A stretch of DNA of 13,763 bases. Source: Gammaproteobacteria bacterium (lineage in GTDB: Bacteria; Pseudomonadota; Gammaproteobacteria; Thiohalomonadales; Thiohalomonadaceae). Both the position numbers and the translations under genes were made by a program. The stretch's first letter is position 1, and the number at the start of each line of letters is the position of its first letter. This document shows, in pieces, positions 6,740 to 13,763 of this stretch. The notes below the pieces were generated by a model. The model worked only from the letters and a program-made list of their open reading frames with translations, was not told where the DNA came from and did no database searches. The stretch is taken from the NCBI GenBank assembly GCA_015232955.1, contig JADFYS010000021.1, forward strand, positions 1 to 13,763, in the 5' to 3' direction.

Positions 6740-6868
6740 CCCAAGGCAGCTGAAACCGTTGGTTTCAGAAAGTCGACACACTATTTATACCCAAGATACT
6801 TGGAAACAGTGAGTAGCTCTCGTAGGGTGGATAAGCGAAGCGCATCCACCGGCTTGGGATTGGGTATA
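6740..6868. repeat. Rearranged copy of the palindromic element downstream of hynL
   Basis: Bases 6741-6775 match the left arm of the 2390-2553 element closely, including a hairpin CTGAAACC-GTT-GGTTTCAG (6750-6768). Bases 6786-6811, TATACCCAAGATACTTGG onward, match the reverse complement of its right arm. The segment closes with TTGGGTATA (6860-6868), inverse of the TATACCCAA at 6786. A 29-bp REP-like repeat (6822-6850) lies inside. Two arms in direct order plus an inverted tip suggest decay or recombination of related elements. No U-run follows the hairpin, so it is not called a terminator for hynL. Confidence 0.65.
6822..6850. repeat. 29-bp REP-like repeat, copy 1
   Basis: The unit begins GTAGGGTGGATAAGCG and ends CGCATCCACC. 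GTGGAT and ATCCAC pair around GCGAAGC, a sequence known for an unusually stable mini-hairpin in DNA. An identical 29-bp copy lies at 11670-11698, and a shortened symmetrical form at 8080-8101. Similar 'GTAGGGTGG...CCACC' units are widespread in proteobacterial intergenic DNA. Confidence 0.75.
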
Positions 6869-6978
6869 ACTGCACATCTGAATAATGACAATATCTTCTT
6901 ATCATAGCGATTTCATGGCATTAGATCTTCTCCGTTCAGGCACAATTTAAGCTCCTACCAACCCTACTGAGGCCACTT

Positions 6979-8061
6979 ATGACAACCAACACCGACGCGC
7001 TCTTCGATAGTGTACAGATAGGTGATCTTGCGTTACCCAATCGCTTGATCATGGCACCATTGACCCGCTGTAGGGCCATCGATCATCTCCCCAATGACTT
7101 GATGGCGGAATATTATCAGCAGCGTGCCACTGCAGGTCTGATAATCACCGAATGCACCATGGTGACCGCAGGCACCTCCTCCTTTGGTAATGAGCCTGGC
7201 ATCTATTCACCAGAGCAGATAGAGGGGTGGAAGAAGATAACCGCGGCGATTCATCAGGCCGGAGGGCGGGTGTTTATGCAGATCTGGCATGGTGGTCGTG
7301 CCTGCCATCCACTTCTGAATGGCGGCAAGGATTGTGTAGCACCAAGCGCTGTAGCGATTGAGGATGAGACCTATACGCCAGAGGGTAAGAAGCCCTATAC
7401 CGTGCCTCTTGCCCTAGCCAAAGCAGAGATCACTTCAATTGTTGACGATTTCCGTAAAGCAGCCGCAAACGCCATCGCTGCCAACTTCGACGGTGTCGAG
7501 GTCCACGCTGCCAACGGCTACCTCATCGACCAGTTCCTGCGCAGCAGTTCAAACCACCGGAATGACGAATACGGAGGAACCCTGGAAAACCGTTCGCGCT
7601 TTCTCCATGAGGTGTTAGCAGCGGTAACCGCAGAAGTAGGGAGTCATCGGGTCGGCGTCCGCCTCTCCCCTCTCAATAGCTTTAACGGTATGCAAGATAG
7701 TGATCCTGAGGCATTGATTCGTTACCTCTCCGAGGATCTGAACCGGTATGATTTGGCCTATCTCCATCTGATGCGCGCTGATTTCTTTGGACTACAGAAG
7801 GGAGATGTGGTCTCCATCGCCCGTCAACTCTATCATGGTCATCTGATGCTCAATATGGGATATAGTGCGACTGAAGCTGCCGTAGCAGTTCGTAGCAAGC
7901 AGGCCGACTCTGTGGCGTTTGGAACCGCTTTTCTCGCCAACCCTGATCTGCCCGCCCGTATCAAGTCTGGCGCGGCATTGAATTCACCCGACCCGGACAC
8001 TTTTTATACCAATGATGCGAAAGGTTATACCGACTATCCCTTGATGGGGGAGCCTCACTAA
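6979..8061 (+). CDS. Old Yellow Enzyme family FMN ene-reductase (NemA/PETN reductase-like)
   Basis: Cytoplasmic FMN protein predicted to use NAD(P)H to reduce activated C=C bonds of enones, maleimides or similar electrophiles. At 360 residues it has the normal single TIM-barrel length. Landmarks: N21-R22...APLTR (T29, FMN contact), Q101 in MQIWHGGR, and EVHAANGYLIDQFL with the substrate-binding pair H176/N179 and proton donor Y181, matching H181/N184/Y186 of PETN reductase. The long motif SSNHRNDEYGGTLENRSRF (190-208) and R228 are family signatures. Odd point: the C-terminal FMN-phosphate motif usually FGRxFIANPDL reads FGTAFLANPDL, with T316 in place of Arg. A ribosome site GAGG (6969-6972) precedes the ATG by 6 bases. 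It stands alone with 240 bp upstream; no link to hydrogenase function is evident. The exact substrate is unknown. Confidence 0.93.
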   Translation: MTTNTDALFDSVQIGDLALPNRLIMAPLTRCRAIDHLPNDLMAEYYQQRATAGLIITECTMVTAGTSSFGNEPGIYSPEQIEGWKKITAAIHQAGGRVFMQIWHGGRACHPLLNGGKDCVAPSAVAIEDETYTPEGKKPYTVPLALAKAEITSIVDDFRKAAANAIAANFDGVEVHAANGYLIDQFLRSSSNHRNDEYGGTLENRSRFLHEVLAAVTAEVGSHRVGVRLSPLNSFNGMQDSDPEALIRYLSEDLNRYDLAYLHLMRADFFGLQKGDVVSIARQLYHGHLMLNMGYSATEAAVAVRSKQADSVAFGTAFLANPDLPARIKSGAALNSPDPDTFYTNDAKGYTDYPLMGEPH

Positions 8062-8079
8062 CGCAGAAAATTCAACAGT

Positions 8080-8101
8080 GTAGGGTGGATATCCACCCTA
8101 C
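8080..8101. repeat. Perfect 22-bp palindrome between convergent genes
   Basis: GTAGGGTGGAT is followed directly by its exact reverse complement ATCCACCCTAC. The sequence equals the outer portions of the 29-bp repeat with the loop missing. It lies 18 bases after the ene-reductase stop and before the opposing zinc-ribbon gene. A strong hairpin would form in either transcript, perhaps protecting 3' ends, but no U-tract follows. Confidence 0.8.
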
Positions 8102-8127
8102 GAGTTAGAGCCACATATTGGGTAGAT

Positions 8128-8152
8128 AACTTCACTCAGATTGAGTGGAGTT
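8128..8152. terminator. Possible 3'-end hairpin for the convergent genes
   Basis: AACTTCACTCA-GAT-TGAGTGGAGTT is an 11-bp stem with one non-Watson-Crick position (a G-U pair in + strand RNA) and a 3-base loop. It overlaps the stop of the zinc-ribbon gene. No adjacent U-run is present on either strand, so intrinsic termination is uncertain; together with the palindrome at 8080 it may stabilise or end transcripts. Confidence 0.3.
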
Positions 8153-8473
8153 CTCACCTGAAACTGGCTTTTTTTGTTGTAAACGAAGCACCTTGGTCTT
8201 TAGGGCGACACCGAGGGCCATGAAGATGGCGGCGATAAATACCAGCTCATTGATATAGACGCTGCCGTGAATCAGGTAGAGACCGCAGATCACTGCTGTT
8301 GTGACCCAGAAGAGGGTGACGACAATGACCCAGTGAAATCTTACCCGTTTCATCTCCTGTTGCCACTGTTCGAGAGGGGGTAGTGGCTGCTTGGACTCTC
8401 GAGGGGTGTGGCACTCGGGGCAGAGCGATTTATCCGCGGGGAGCTTAACCCCGCAACCTTTACAAAACTCCAT
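8132..8473 (-). CDS. Small zinc-ribbon membrane protein, function unknown
   Basis: The 113-residue protein starts with a zinc-ribbon knuckle pair, C4-X2-C7 and C18-X2-C21 (FCKGCGVKLPADKSLCPEC), followed by a Pro/Gln-rich linker and two hydrophobic helices (about 47-68 and 75-93), then a polar Lys/Ser tail. It is therefore likely anchored in the inner membrane with the zinc ribbon in the cytoplasm. No catalytic domain is present. It lies 28 bases after the ycgN-type gene on the same strand and probably ends the mutS transcript. The ribosome site is weak (AAGGA about 12 bases before the ATG). Proteins of this layout are commonly annotated only as zinc-ribbon domain proteins; I cannot assign a role. 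Confidence 0.82.
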   Translation of the reverse strand: MEFCKGCGVKLPADKSLCPECHTPRESKQPLPPLEQWQQEMKRVRFHWVIVVTLFWVTTAVICGLYLIHGSVYINELVFIAAIFMALGVALKTKVLRLQQKKPVSGENSTQSE

Positions 8474-8501
8474 ATTTTCTCAGTATCCTTATGGTCAGTG
8501 G

Positions 8502-8966
8502 CTAGTGGCAACCGCGCTGACTCTCTTCTGCGGTAGAGGAGATAATATACTCCTCTAGCTCCACATCTTCACCCAGCATCTGCTCTGGAATTGCGAAGTG
8601 GCGAATCGAGATCCCTGCGTGGACAACCGAGTCGGGATCACCGCTTAATAGCGGGTGCCATGGTGCAAGTGGTTGTCCCGATGCGAGACGGCGATAGCTG
8701 CAGCTTGGGGGCATCCATGAGAGCTGTTCGATAGTGTCGGGTGTGAGTGAGTGACAGGTGGGCACCTTTTCGCTGCGGTTGGGGTAGACCGAACAGCGGC
8801 CGAGGTCAAGGTCGTAGTAGCGGCAGCAGACAGCCGTAGTGTAACGCTCTTGATCCTCCTCATCTTCCAGTTGAATCAGACAACAGCGGCCGCAGCCATC
8901 ACAGATCTGCTCCCACTCCTCTCGATTCAGGCTCTGGATCGGCTGTTCCCAAAATGGTTTATCCAT
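8502..8966 (-). CDS. ycgN: YcgN/UPF0260-type YkgJ-family cysteine cluster protein
   Basis: The 154 residues match the YcgN family through the full length: FWEQPIQSLNREEWEQICDGCGRCC near the start (cysteine cluster C22-X2-C25-X2-C28-C29), C47, C48 and C58, YPNRSEKVPTC (C71), SWMPPSCSYR (C89), and WHPLLSGDPDSVVHAGISIR near the end. The clustered cysteines are thought to bind zinc or an FeS cluster; the biochemical role of the family is not established. It is cytoplasmic, with no signal peptide or membrane segment. The ATG lies inside the last codons of mutS (8-bp overlap), so translation is probably coupled and the genes share a transcript. Family call is confident; function is unknown. Confidence 0.93.
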   Translation of the reverse strand: MDKPFWEQPIQSLNREEWEQICDGCGRCCLIQLEDEEDQERYTTAVCCRYYDLDLGRCSVYPNRSEKVPTCHSLTPDTIEQLSWMPPSCSYRRLASGQPLAPWHPLLSGDPDSVVHAGISIRHFAIPEQMLGEDVELEEYIISSTAEESQRGCH

Positions 8967-11535
8967 TGATGAGAAGCCCCTTTAGCTGATACAGCTTCTC
9001 CAGAGCCTCCCGGGGGGAGAGCGTGTCAGGATCTAAAGCCTCTATCTGGGCGATGATGGGATGAGGGGGTACTGGGGTGGAGACGGGGGGAGGGGGTTGT
9101 TGCAGGGGAACGAGTCGCTCGGGGCCGAGTGGTGCCGCTCTCCCTTGCTCCAGCTGCCGGAGTCGCTGTTGAGCCTGCGTGATCACCGCTTTTGGAATAC
9201 CGGCGAGCGCTGCCACCTGTAGTCCATAGCTCCGATCGGCAGGGCCATCCTGGATCTGGTGGAGAAAGACGATGTGATCATCGTGCTCCACCGCATCGAG
9301 ATGGATATTTTTGACCGTGGCGTACTCCTCTTCAAGCAGGGTGAGTTCAAAGTAGTGGGTGGCAAAGAGGGTCAGAGCACCAATACGGCTGGCGAGATCA
9401 ATTGCGGTTGCCCACGCGAGGGAGAGTCCGTCAAAGGTAGAGGTCCCGCGGCCGATCTCATCCATAAGCACCAGGCTTCTGCTGTTGGCATTATTGAGAA
9501 TATTGGCGGTCTCGGTCATCTCTACCATGAAAGTGGAGCGTCCACTACTGAGATCGTCAGAGGCGCCGATACGGGTAAAGATCTGCTCAATGGGACCAAA
9601 ACGGGCGGAGGCCGCAGGGACGAACGAGCCGATATGGGCGAGGAGGAGCGCGAGAGCGGTCTGACGCATATAGGTCGATTTCCCCCCCATGTTGGGCCCG
9701 GTGATGATGAGCAGTGATTGATCGGGGGTGATGGTGAGATCGTTGGCAATAAACGGCGCGTCGAGCATCCGTTCGACCACAAGGTGGCGACAAGCCTGAA
9801 GCTTAATCCCCTCATCCTCACACAACACCGGCTCAACCAGCGACAGGGTATCGGCAGCGATGGCCATGGAGTGAAGAAGGTCGATCTGGGCGATGGCAGC
9901 TGCAGTCTGCTGTAAGGGCAGCAGATCATCCCCCAGCTTCTCAAGAAGCTGGTCATAGAGCATCTTCTCTCGGGCGAGTGCCTTCTCTGCTGCAGAAAGG
10001 GCCTTCTCCTCGAACTGTTTAAGTTCGGGGGTGATAAAGCGTTCACAATTTTTCAAGGTCTGGCGCCGCTGGTAATCATCGGGGACAGCGTCGCTCTGAT
10101 TGCGGCTTATCTCAATGTAATAGCCGTGAACCCGGTTGAACTTCACCTTTAGGGTGTTAATGCCGCTGCGTCTCTGCTCCCGCTGTTCAAGATCGAGAAG
10201 ATAGCTGCCGGCATCACTTCGAATAGAGCGCAGCTCATCCAGCTCTTGATCATAGCCGGGGGCGATCACGCCGCCATCACGAATTAGCAGTGGCGGTTCA
10301 GCGATAATCGCCAGTTGCAGCAGCTGCTCAACCTCTGGGAGTAGTGCTAGCTCCTGCTGTAGCTGTTGTAGAGTGGGGTTGGTGATCCCTTGCAGAAGCT
10401 GTTTGAGGGGGGGGAGCTGCGTGAGGGCGTGGTGGAGTCGGGTAAGATCCCGTGGTCGAGCCGATTTTAGGGCGATACGGGTGATGATTCGTTCAATGTC
10501 CCCCACCCCGCGAAGGTGAGGGGTTAACTCCTCATAGATCTGCTGCTGGCGTAGCGCTGCAATCCCCTGGTGGCGCATTCTCAGCGTGTGATGATCCCGC
10601 AGAGGCCGGTTCAGCCAGTGGTGAAGAAGTCTCCCCCCCATCGCCGTTGCCGTGAAGTCGATAACGGCGAGGAGACTATGCCCCTTTTTTCCAGAGAGGG
10701 CGCTCTCCAGCTCAAGATTGCGACGACTGATAGCGTCGATGATAATGGCATCACTCTGCTCCTCATAACGCACCCCCTGCAGGTGACTTAAGGCGCGCAT
10801 CTGGGTCTCGCTGACATAACGGAGGAGCGCCCCGGCAGCGCCGATGGCCGCCTCCCGCTCTTCGCAACCAAAGCCGAGAAGATCGTGGACAGAGAACTGC
10901 TCCAAAAGTCGTTGTCGACCACTGCCGCTGTCAAAATGCCACTCCGGAAGTCGTTTGGGGGCAGAGGGATGATCGGCCTCTATCAGAGCTTCCAACCCCT
11001 CCTGAAGGAGAAGCTCTACCGGTTTAAGGCGTTCAAGTTCGGCCTGAAGCTGATGTGTTGTCTTGACCTCGGTCAGAAAAAAGCGGCCGCAGGAGAGATC
11101 CAGAGTCGCCAGCCCGAAAATTTTCTCCTTTTGGCCAAGGGCGGAGATGAGGTTCTCATGACGATCCTCCAGCAGCGCCTCCTCGGTCACCGTACCCGGG
11201 GTGACGATGCGTACCACCTTACGATCCACCGGCCCCTTACTGCTGCCGGGATCGCCGATCTGCTCACAGATGGCGACCGACTCCCCCATTTTGATGAGAC
11301 GGGCAAGATAATTCTCTGCAGCGTGATAGGGGACTCCCGCCATCGGGATCGGCTCCCCTCCGGACTTGCCGCGAGCAGTGAGGGTGATGCTGAGCAGTTG
11401 CGCGGCACGGCGGGCATCATCAAAGAACAGCTCGTAAAAATCCCCCATACGATAGAAGAGGAGCTTGTCCTGATGCTCACCCTTAATACGGAGATACTGC
11501 TGCATCATAGGTGTGTGGTTGGAAATATCGGTCAT
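8959..11535 (-). CDS. mutS: DNA mismatch repair ATPase MutS
   Basis: Recognises base mismatches and small loops, then recruits MutL. The 858 residues compare with 853 in E. coli and no domain is missing. The mismatch-reading motif is intact in GDFYELFFDD (F33, E35), the connector and lever/clamp regions follow, and the ATPase has Walker A GPNMGGKST (613-621; E. coli 614-622), then ATFDGLSLAW-type signature context with Walker B LMDEIGRGTSTFDGLS and the His of FATHYFEL. The C-terminus has a proline-rich linker (PLQQPPPPVSTPVPPHP) and the short dimer/tetramer tail. The ATG at 11535 gives the usual N-terminus; no Shine-Dalgarno sequence is visible before it, and a possible promoter would leave a leader of only about 12 bases. 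It is the first gene of a mutS-ycgN-zinc ribbon group. No frameshift is seen. Confidence 0.98.
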   Translation of the reverse strand: MTDISNHTPMMQQYLRIKGEHQDKLLFYRMGDFYELFFDDARRAAQLLSITLTARGKSGGEPIPMAGVPYHAAENYLARLIKMGESVAICEQIGDPGSSKGPVDRKVVRIVTPGTVTEEALLEDRHENLISALGQKEKIFGLATLDLSCGRFFLTEVKTTHQLQAELERLKPVELLLQEGLEALIEADHPSAPKRLPEWHFDSGSGRQRLLEQFSVHDLLGFGCEEREAAIGAAGALLRYVSETQMRALSHLQGVRYEEQSDAIIIDAISRRNLELESALSGKKGHSLLAVIDFTATAMGGRLLHHWLNRPLRDHHTLRMRHQGIAALRQQQIYEELTPHLRGVGDIERIITRIALKSARPRDLTRLHHALTQLPPLKQLLQGITNPTLQQLQQELALLPEVEQLLQLAIIAEPPLLIRDGGVIAPGYDQELDELRSIRSDAGSYLLDLEQREQRRSGINTLKVKFNRVHGYYIEISRNQSDAVPDDYQRRQTLKNCERFITPELKQFEEKALSAAEKALAREKMLYDQLLEKLGDDLLPLQQTAAAIAQIDLLHSMAIAADTLSLVEPVLCEDEGIKLQACRHLVVERMLDAPFIANDLTITPDQSLLIITGPNMGGKSTYMRQTALALLLAHIGSFVPAASARFGPIEQIFTRIGASDDLSSGRSTFMVEMTETANILNNANSRSLVLMDEIGRGTSTFDGLSLAWATAIDLASRIGALTLFATHYFELTLLEEEYATVKNIHLDAVEHDDHIVFLHQIQDGPADRSYGLQVAALAGIPKAVITQAQQRLRQLEQGRAAPLGPERLVPLQQPPPPVSTPVPPHPIIAQIEALDPDTLSPREALEKLYQLKGLLING

Positions 11536-11553
11536 TGTGAACTATATCGATAA

Positions 11554-11583
11554 ATTATGTGGGCGGTTGCTTAAAACGGACAA
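11554..11583 (-). promoter_or_regulatory. Candidate mutS promoter
   Basis: Read on the - strand, TTGTCC (11583-11578) and CATAAT (11559-11554) are separated by 18 bp, a fair sigma70 match. Transcription would begin near 11547, leaving about a dozen bases before the mutS ATG, which agrees with the missing ribosome site. It could equally be chance in this AT-rich stretch. Confidence 0.35.
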
Positions 11584-11669
11584 CACCTAAAGATATGTGG
11601 TTTATCCTGCGAATGTTTTGATAGTAAGGTTCGACCAATGGAATTCATTACCCCTGAAAAATGAACAGG

Positions 11670-11728
11670 GTAGGGTGGATAAGCGAAGCGCATCCACCAA
11701 ATTCCGGGCCGATGGCACCCTACGAGAG
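11670..11728. repeat. REP-like repeat, copy 2, with extended inverted end
   Basis: Bases 11670-11698 are identical to 6822-6850. The unit continues to GGCACCCTACGAGAG (11714-11728), which is the inverse of the CTCTCGTAGGGTG preceding copy 1 at 6818, so the whole piece folds as a two-level hairpin with GTAGGGTG (11670-11677) paired to CACCCTAC (11715-11722). It lies in the 268-bp gap between the kinase and mutS. Wider imperfect inverted flanks, TGCGAATGTTTT (11608-11619) and AAAACATTGCA (11743-11753), surround it. The remainder of the gap shows no gene. Confidence 0.7.
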
Positions 11729-11803
11729 TCCCGCTGTTGAATAAAACATTGCATTTTGGTGAAACAGAATACTCTCCTCAAATGAATATCGCCTCACGCG
11801 TCT

Positions 11804-13690
11804 CTACCGAGATGAACTCTGGATCGGAACCGTCACCACCAGTCTCGCCCCATCACCCTCATTGGTTGCGGATATCGTTCCATGAAATTTAGAGATCACA
11901 ATATTCTTCGCCAGCGCCAGACCAAGGCCAAAACCTCTGTTTTTGCTGCTAATATGGTTGTCAAAGATCGTGTTAATGGGGGTGATGGTGATACCACCAG
12001 CGTTATCCTGAACCGTCACCACAGCGCTCGATTCTTCACGCTCTACCCACACAGATATCCTGCAGTCACCATCAGGTAACTGACTGCATTGATCCACTGA
12101 GTTTTGCAATATATTTCCCAAAGTGTGACTGAACAGATTACTGTCGCCTGTTAACGCGATCGTCTTATCTGCTTCAACATGGAATGAGATCTGCCTGTAC
12201 TGATTTCGGAAATTATTGATGCACTCCTCTACCACCATCGATAACGAGAACGAGCTGTTGGGGTGTGGACTCTCTTTAAACAGCCGCTTAACATCGCCGA
12301 TGGTGGTACTCAGATTGGCGACCATCAACTCCATCTCTGGCAGCGCCTGCTGCATCGTCGCATCCAGTTGATCGGGTTTCTGCTCTGCGATCGCCTGTAG
12401 TTTTACGATCAGAGCGGAGAGTTGTGCCAGTGGTTGTTGCCACTGATGAGAGACATAGGCGATGGTGGCGCCGATAAGGGTGAATTTCTGTTGCTCGGCC
12501 CCTCTCACTTTGAGTAACCGGTTCTCCTCTTTCATCTCCTTCCAGCGGGAGCTGAGGGCGTAAGAGATAAAAAGAGAGAGGGTGAAAAGCCCAATGAGAA
12601 AAGAGTTTTGCGAAAAGAGGTTGGTCTCAATTGCACCTTGCAGGGTAAAGATGTAGTAAAAGGTGAGGAGGCCATAGATGATCTGTCCCAACATAAAAGG
12701 AAAAGAGCCTCGTTTGCCTTTGCGGTAGGCTCGTATGCTATAGAAGACCAGCACCAGTATCTCAATCAGGGCAATGCGCGAAACTACTGAAAAATCCTGC
12801 AACAGCTCGTGATGAAAGAAAGAGAGCGTGTAGTAGAGGATGACCCCGGAATGGAACAGAAACATGGTGCCAAAGAGGAGAAATGCCCGCTCGCCCCGTT
12901 GGATATTAAAGAAATGGATAAAAAGCAGATAGAGGTAGGCCATATAAGCCTGAGAGAAGAACCAAGCTGCATAAGTGATAAAGAAGAGATTGAGCCGCTC
13001 TGAACCCAAGTGATACATCACCCCCTGAAGCGAAAACTGGCCGAGAACCGTAATGAGGAGAAAGGTGGCGTAGGTGAGATAGATGCGATCGCCAATCGCC
13101 ACATAGGCGATTAGATTATAGATGGTGAGGGCGAAGATAAAGCCAAAAATAACCCCTTTGAGGAGGAAGTCGTTAGAACTGCCAGAGAGAAAGTCGTGTA
13201 GACCCTCTATTCGCCACCCGATATCGACGGTGCCATAGCTATAGAGTCTAGTGATCACTGTCCGGCTCTCTCCCGGGGAGAGTTCTAGTGCAAAGTTACT
13301 CGCCGGGTGGCGATAAGATCGATCCGCCATCGGCCGCATATCACCCAGCAGCAGGCGCTGAAGCGGTTGATCCTTAGCCAACAGATAGACATCAATATAG
13401 TCCATGCCTGTTCGCGGGTTGCTCAACACAAGCTGCAGAGTGGCATCAGAGTGGTTGGTCAGATGAACTCTGGTCCAGATCGGTTGGCGTTGAATCCCCA
13501 GTGTCGAGCGGGTAACGGCTTGCCAATCCCCCCTTTTTTCAACAGTATCGGCGGTAAAGTTGTCATTGTGGTCGACAACCATTTCAAGGTCAGAGACAGA
13601 GAGCGCAGATTCGTCCAGAGAGTTGATCTGCAGTGCTGCCCCCTGAAGGAGGGAAGGTAACCAGAAGAGAAAGAGGAGAAGAGACTTCAA
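11804..13690 (-). CDS. 7TMR-DISM sensor histidine kinase
   Basis: Membrane sensor kinase of 628 residues. A signal peptide (about 1-17) leads to an extracytoplasmic beta-sandwich of the 7TMR-DISM extracellular type 2 kind (about 20-165, with WTRVHLTNHSDATLQLVLSN), a seven-helix membrane region (about 175-380), and a short coil (380-400). The dimerisation helix has the H-box SHQWQQPLAQL with phospho-acceptor H415. The ATPase shows the N-box LGNILQNSVDQC (N530), G1 VQDNAGGI (D562) and G2 RGFGLGLALAKNI. All catalytic boxes are intact. The ligand is unknown; family members are thought to sense extracellular, possibly carbohydrate-like, signals. The start shown is TTG at 13690, which gives a proper signal peptide; AGG directly abuts it and the frame stays open to the window edge, so the true start could differ. 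No response regulator is adjacent within this window. Confidence 0.9.
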   Translation of the reverse strand: MKSLLLFLFWLPSLLQGAALQINSLDESALSVSDLEMVVDHNDNFTADTVEKRGDWQAVTRSTLGIQRQPIWTRVHLTNHSDATLQLVLSNPRTGMDYIDVYLLAKDQPLQRLLLGDMRPMADRSYRHPASNFALELSPGESRTVITRLYSYGTVDIGWRIEGLHDFLSGSSNDFLLKGVIFGFIFALTIYNLIAYVAIGDRIYLTYATFLLITVLGQFSLQGVMYHLGSERLNLFFITYAAWFFSQAYMAYLYLLFIHFFNIQRGERAFLLFGTMFLFHSGVILYYTLSFFHHELLQDFSVVSRIALIEILVLVFYSIRAYRKGKRGSFPFMLGQIIYGLLTFYYIFTLQGAIETNLFSQNSFLIGLFTLSLFISYALSSRWKEMKEENRLLKVRGAEQQKFTLIGATIAYVSHQWQQPLAQLSALIVKLQAIAEQKPDQLDATMQQALPEMELMVANLSTTIGDVKRLFKESPHPNSSFSLSMVVEECINNFRNQYRQISFHVEADKTIALTGDSNLFSHTLGNILQNSVDQCSQLPDGDCRISVWVEREESSAVVTVQDNAGGITITPINTIFDNHISSKNRGFGLGLALAKNIVISKFHGTISATNEGDGARLVVTVPIQSSSR

Positions 13691-13763
13691 CCTAAAATCC
13701 GCAGTTGGACACCGTGAAGGGTGCGTTTGTGGCGGTGCAGTGCAACGAAGGCATGGATGCCGA
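13691..13763. other. Upstream flank of the sensor kinase
   Basis: The kinase frame stays open here, but its translation (Pro-, His- and Cys-rich, preceding an apparent signal peptide) does not look like protein-coding sequence. No convincing promoter or ribosome site is visible before the window ends. Confidence 0.4.

Noticed and set aside
6750..6768. Hairpin after hynL as an intrinsic terminator
   Set aside because: The 8-bp stem is perfect but no U-run follows, and the same sequence occurs as a repeat arm at 2390-2430, so it is treated as repeat sequence.
10885..11553. 222-residue + strand frame opposite the mutS start
   Set aside because: Antisense to the conserved MutS N-terminal domain; low-complexity composition and no motif.
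6822..11728. CRISPR array or IS ends from the repeated 29-mer
   Set aside because: Only two identical copies nearly 5 kb apart with genes between, no regular spacing, no cas genes and no transposase frame; a REP-like dispersed repeat fits better.

Overview
The window reads as chromosomal DNA of a gammaproteobacterium of moderately high GC. The hydrogenase type points towards sulfur-oxidising lineages such as the purple sulfur bacteria Thiocapsa and Allochromatium; this is inferred from gene families, and no rRNA or species marker is present. No phage, plasmid, CRISPR, tRNA or rRNA genes were seen.

Left part (about 275-6738, + strand): a seven-gene operon for a membrane-associated uptake-type [NiFe] hydrogenase of the Isp class (HynSL type, HydDB group 1e). 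The order is maturation protease (hynD), a one-domain HupH/HyaF-like assembly factor, Tat-exported FeS small subunit (hynS), b-type cytochrome-like membrane protein (isp1), HdrD/DsrK-like FeS protein (isp2), an unrecognised 154-residue cysteine-containing protein, and the NiFe large subunit (hynL). All 11 FeS ligands of HynS and all four NiFe cysteines of HynL are present. HynL carries a 15-residue tail after its final His, which HynD should remove. Electrons from H2 would pass HynL to HynS to Isp2/Isp1 and then to the quinone pool or a thiol/disulfide partner. Five of the six gene junctions overlap (four ATGA, one GTG/TGATG); only hynS-isp1 is separated, by a 164-bp palindromic MITE-like element.

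Middle (6739-8131): an intergenic region with a rearranged copy of the same element and a REP-like repeat, then an Old Yellow Enzyme family flavin ene-reductase (+), followed by a perfect 22-bp palindrome where transcription converges.

Right part (8132-13690, - strand): mutS, then a ycgN-type cysteine-cluster gene overlapping it by 8 bp, then a small zinc-ribbon membrane protein, probably one transcript. Upstream of mutS lie a repeat-bearing spacer and a 7TMR-DISM sensor histidine kinase with no response regulator beside it in this window.

The most unusual features are the extra gene inside the hydrogenase operon, the palindromic element between hynS and isp1, and a family of short palindromic repeats (102-211, 6740-6868, 8080-8101, 11670-11728) in the gene-free gaps.
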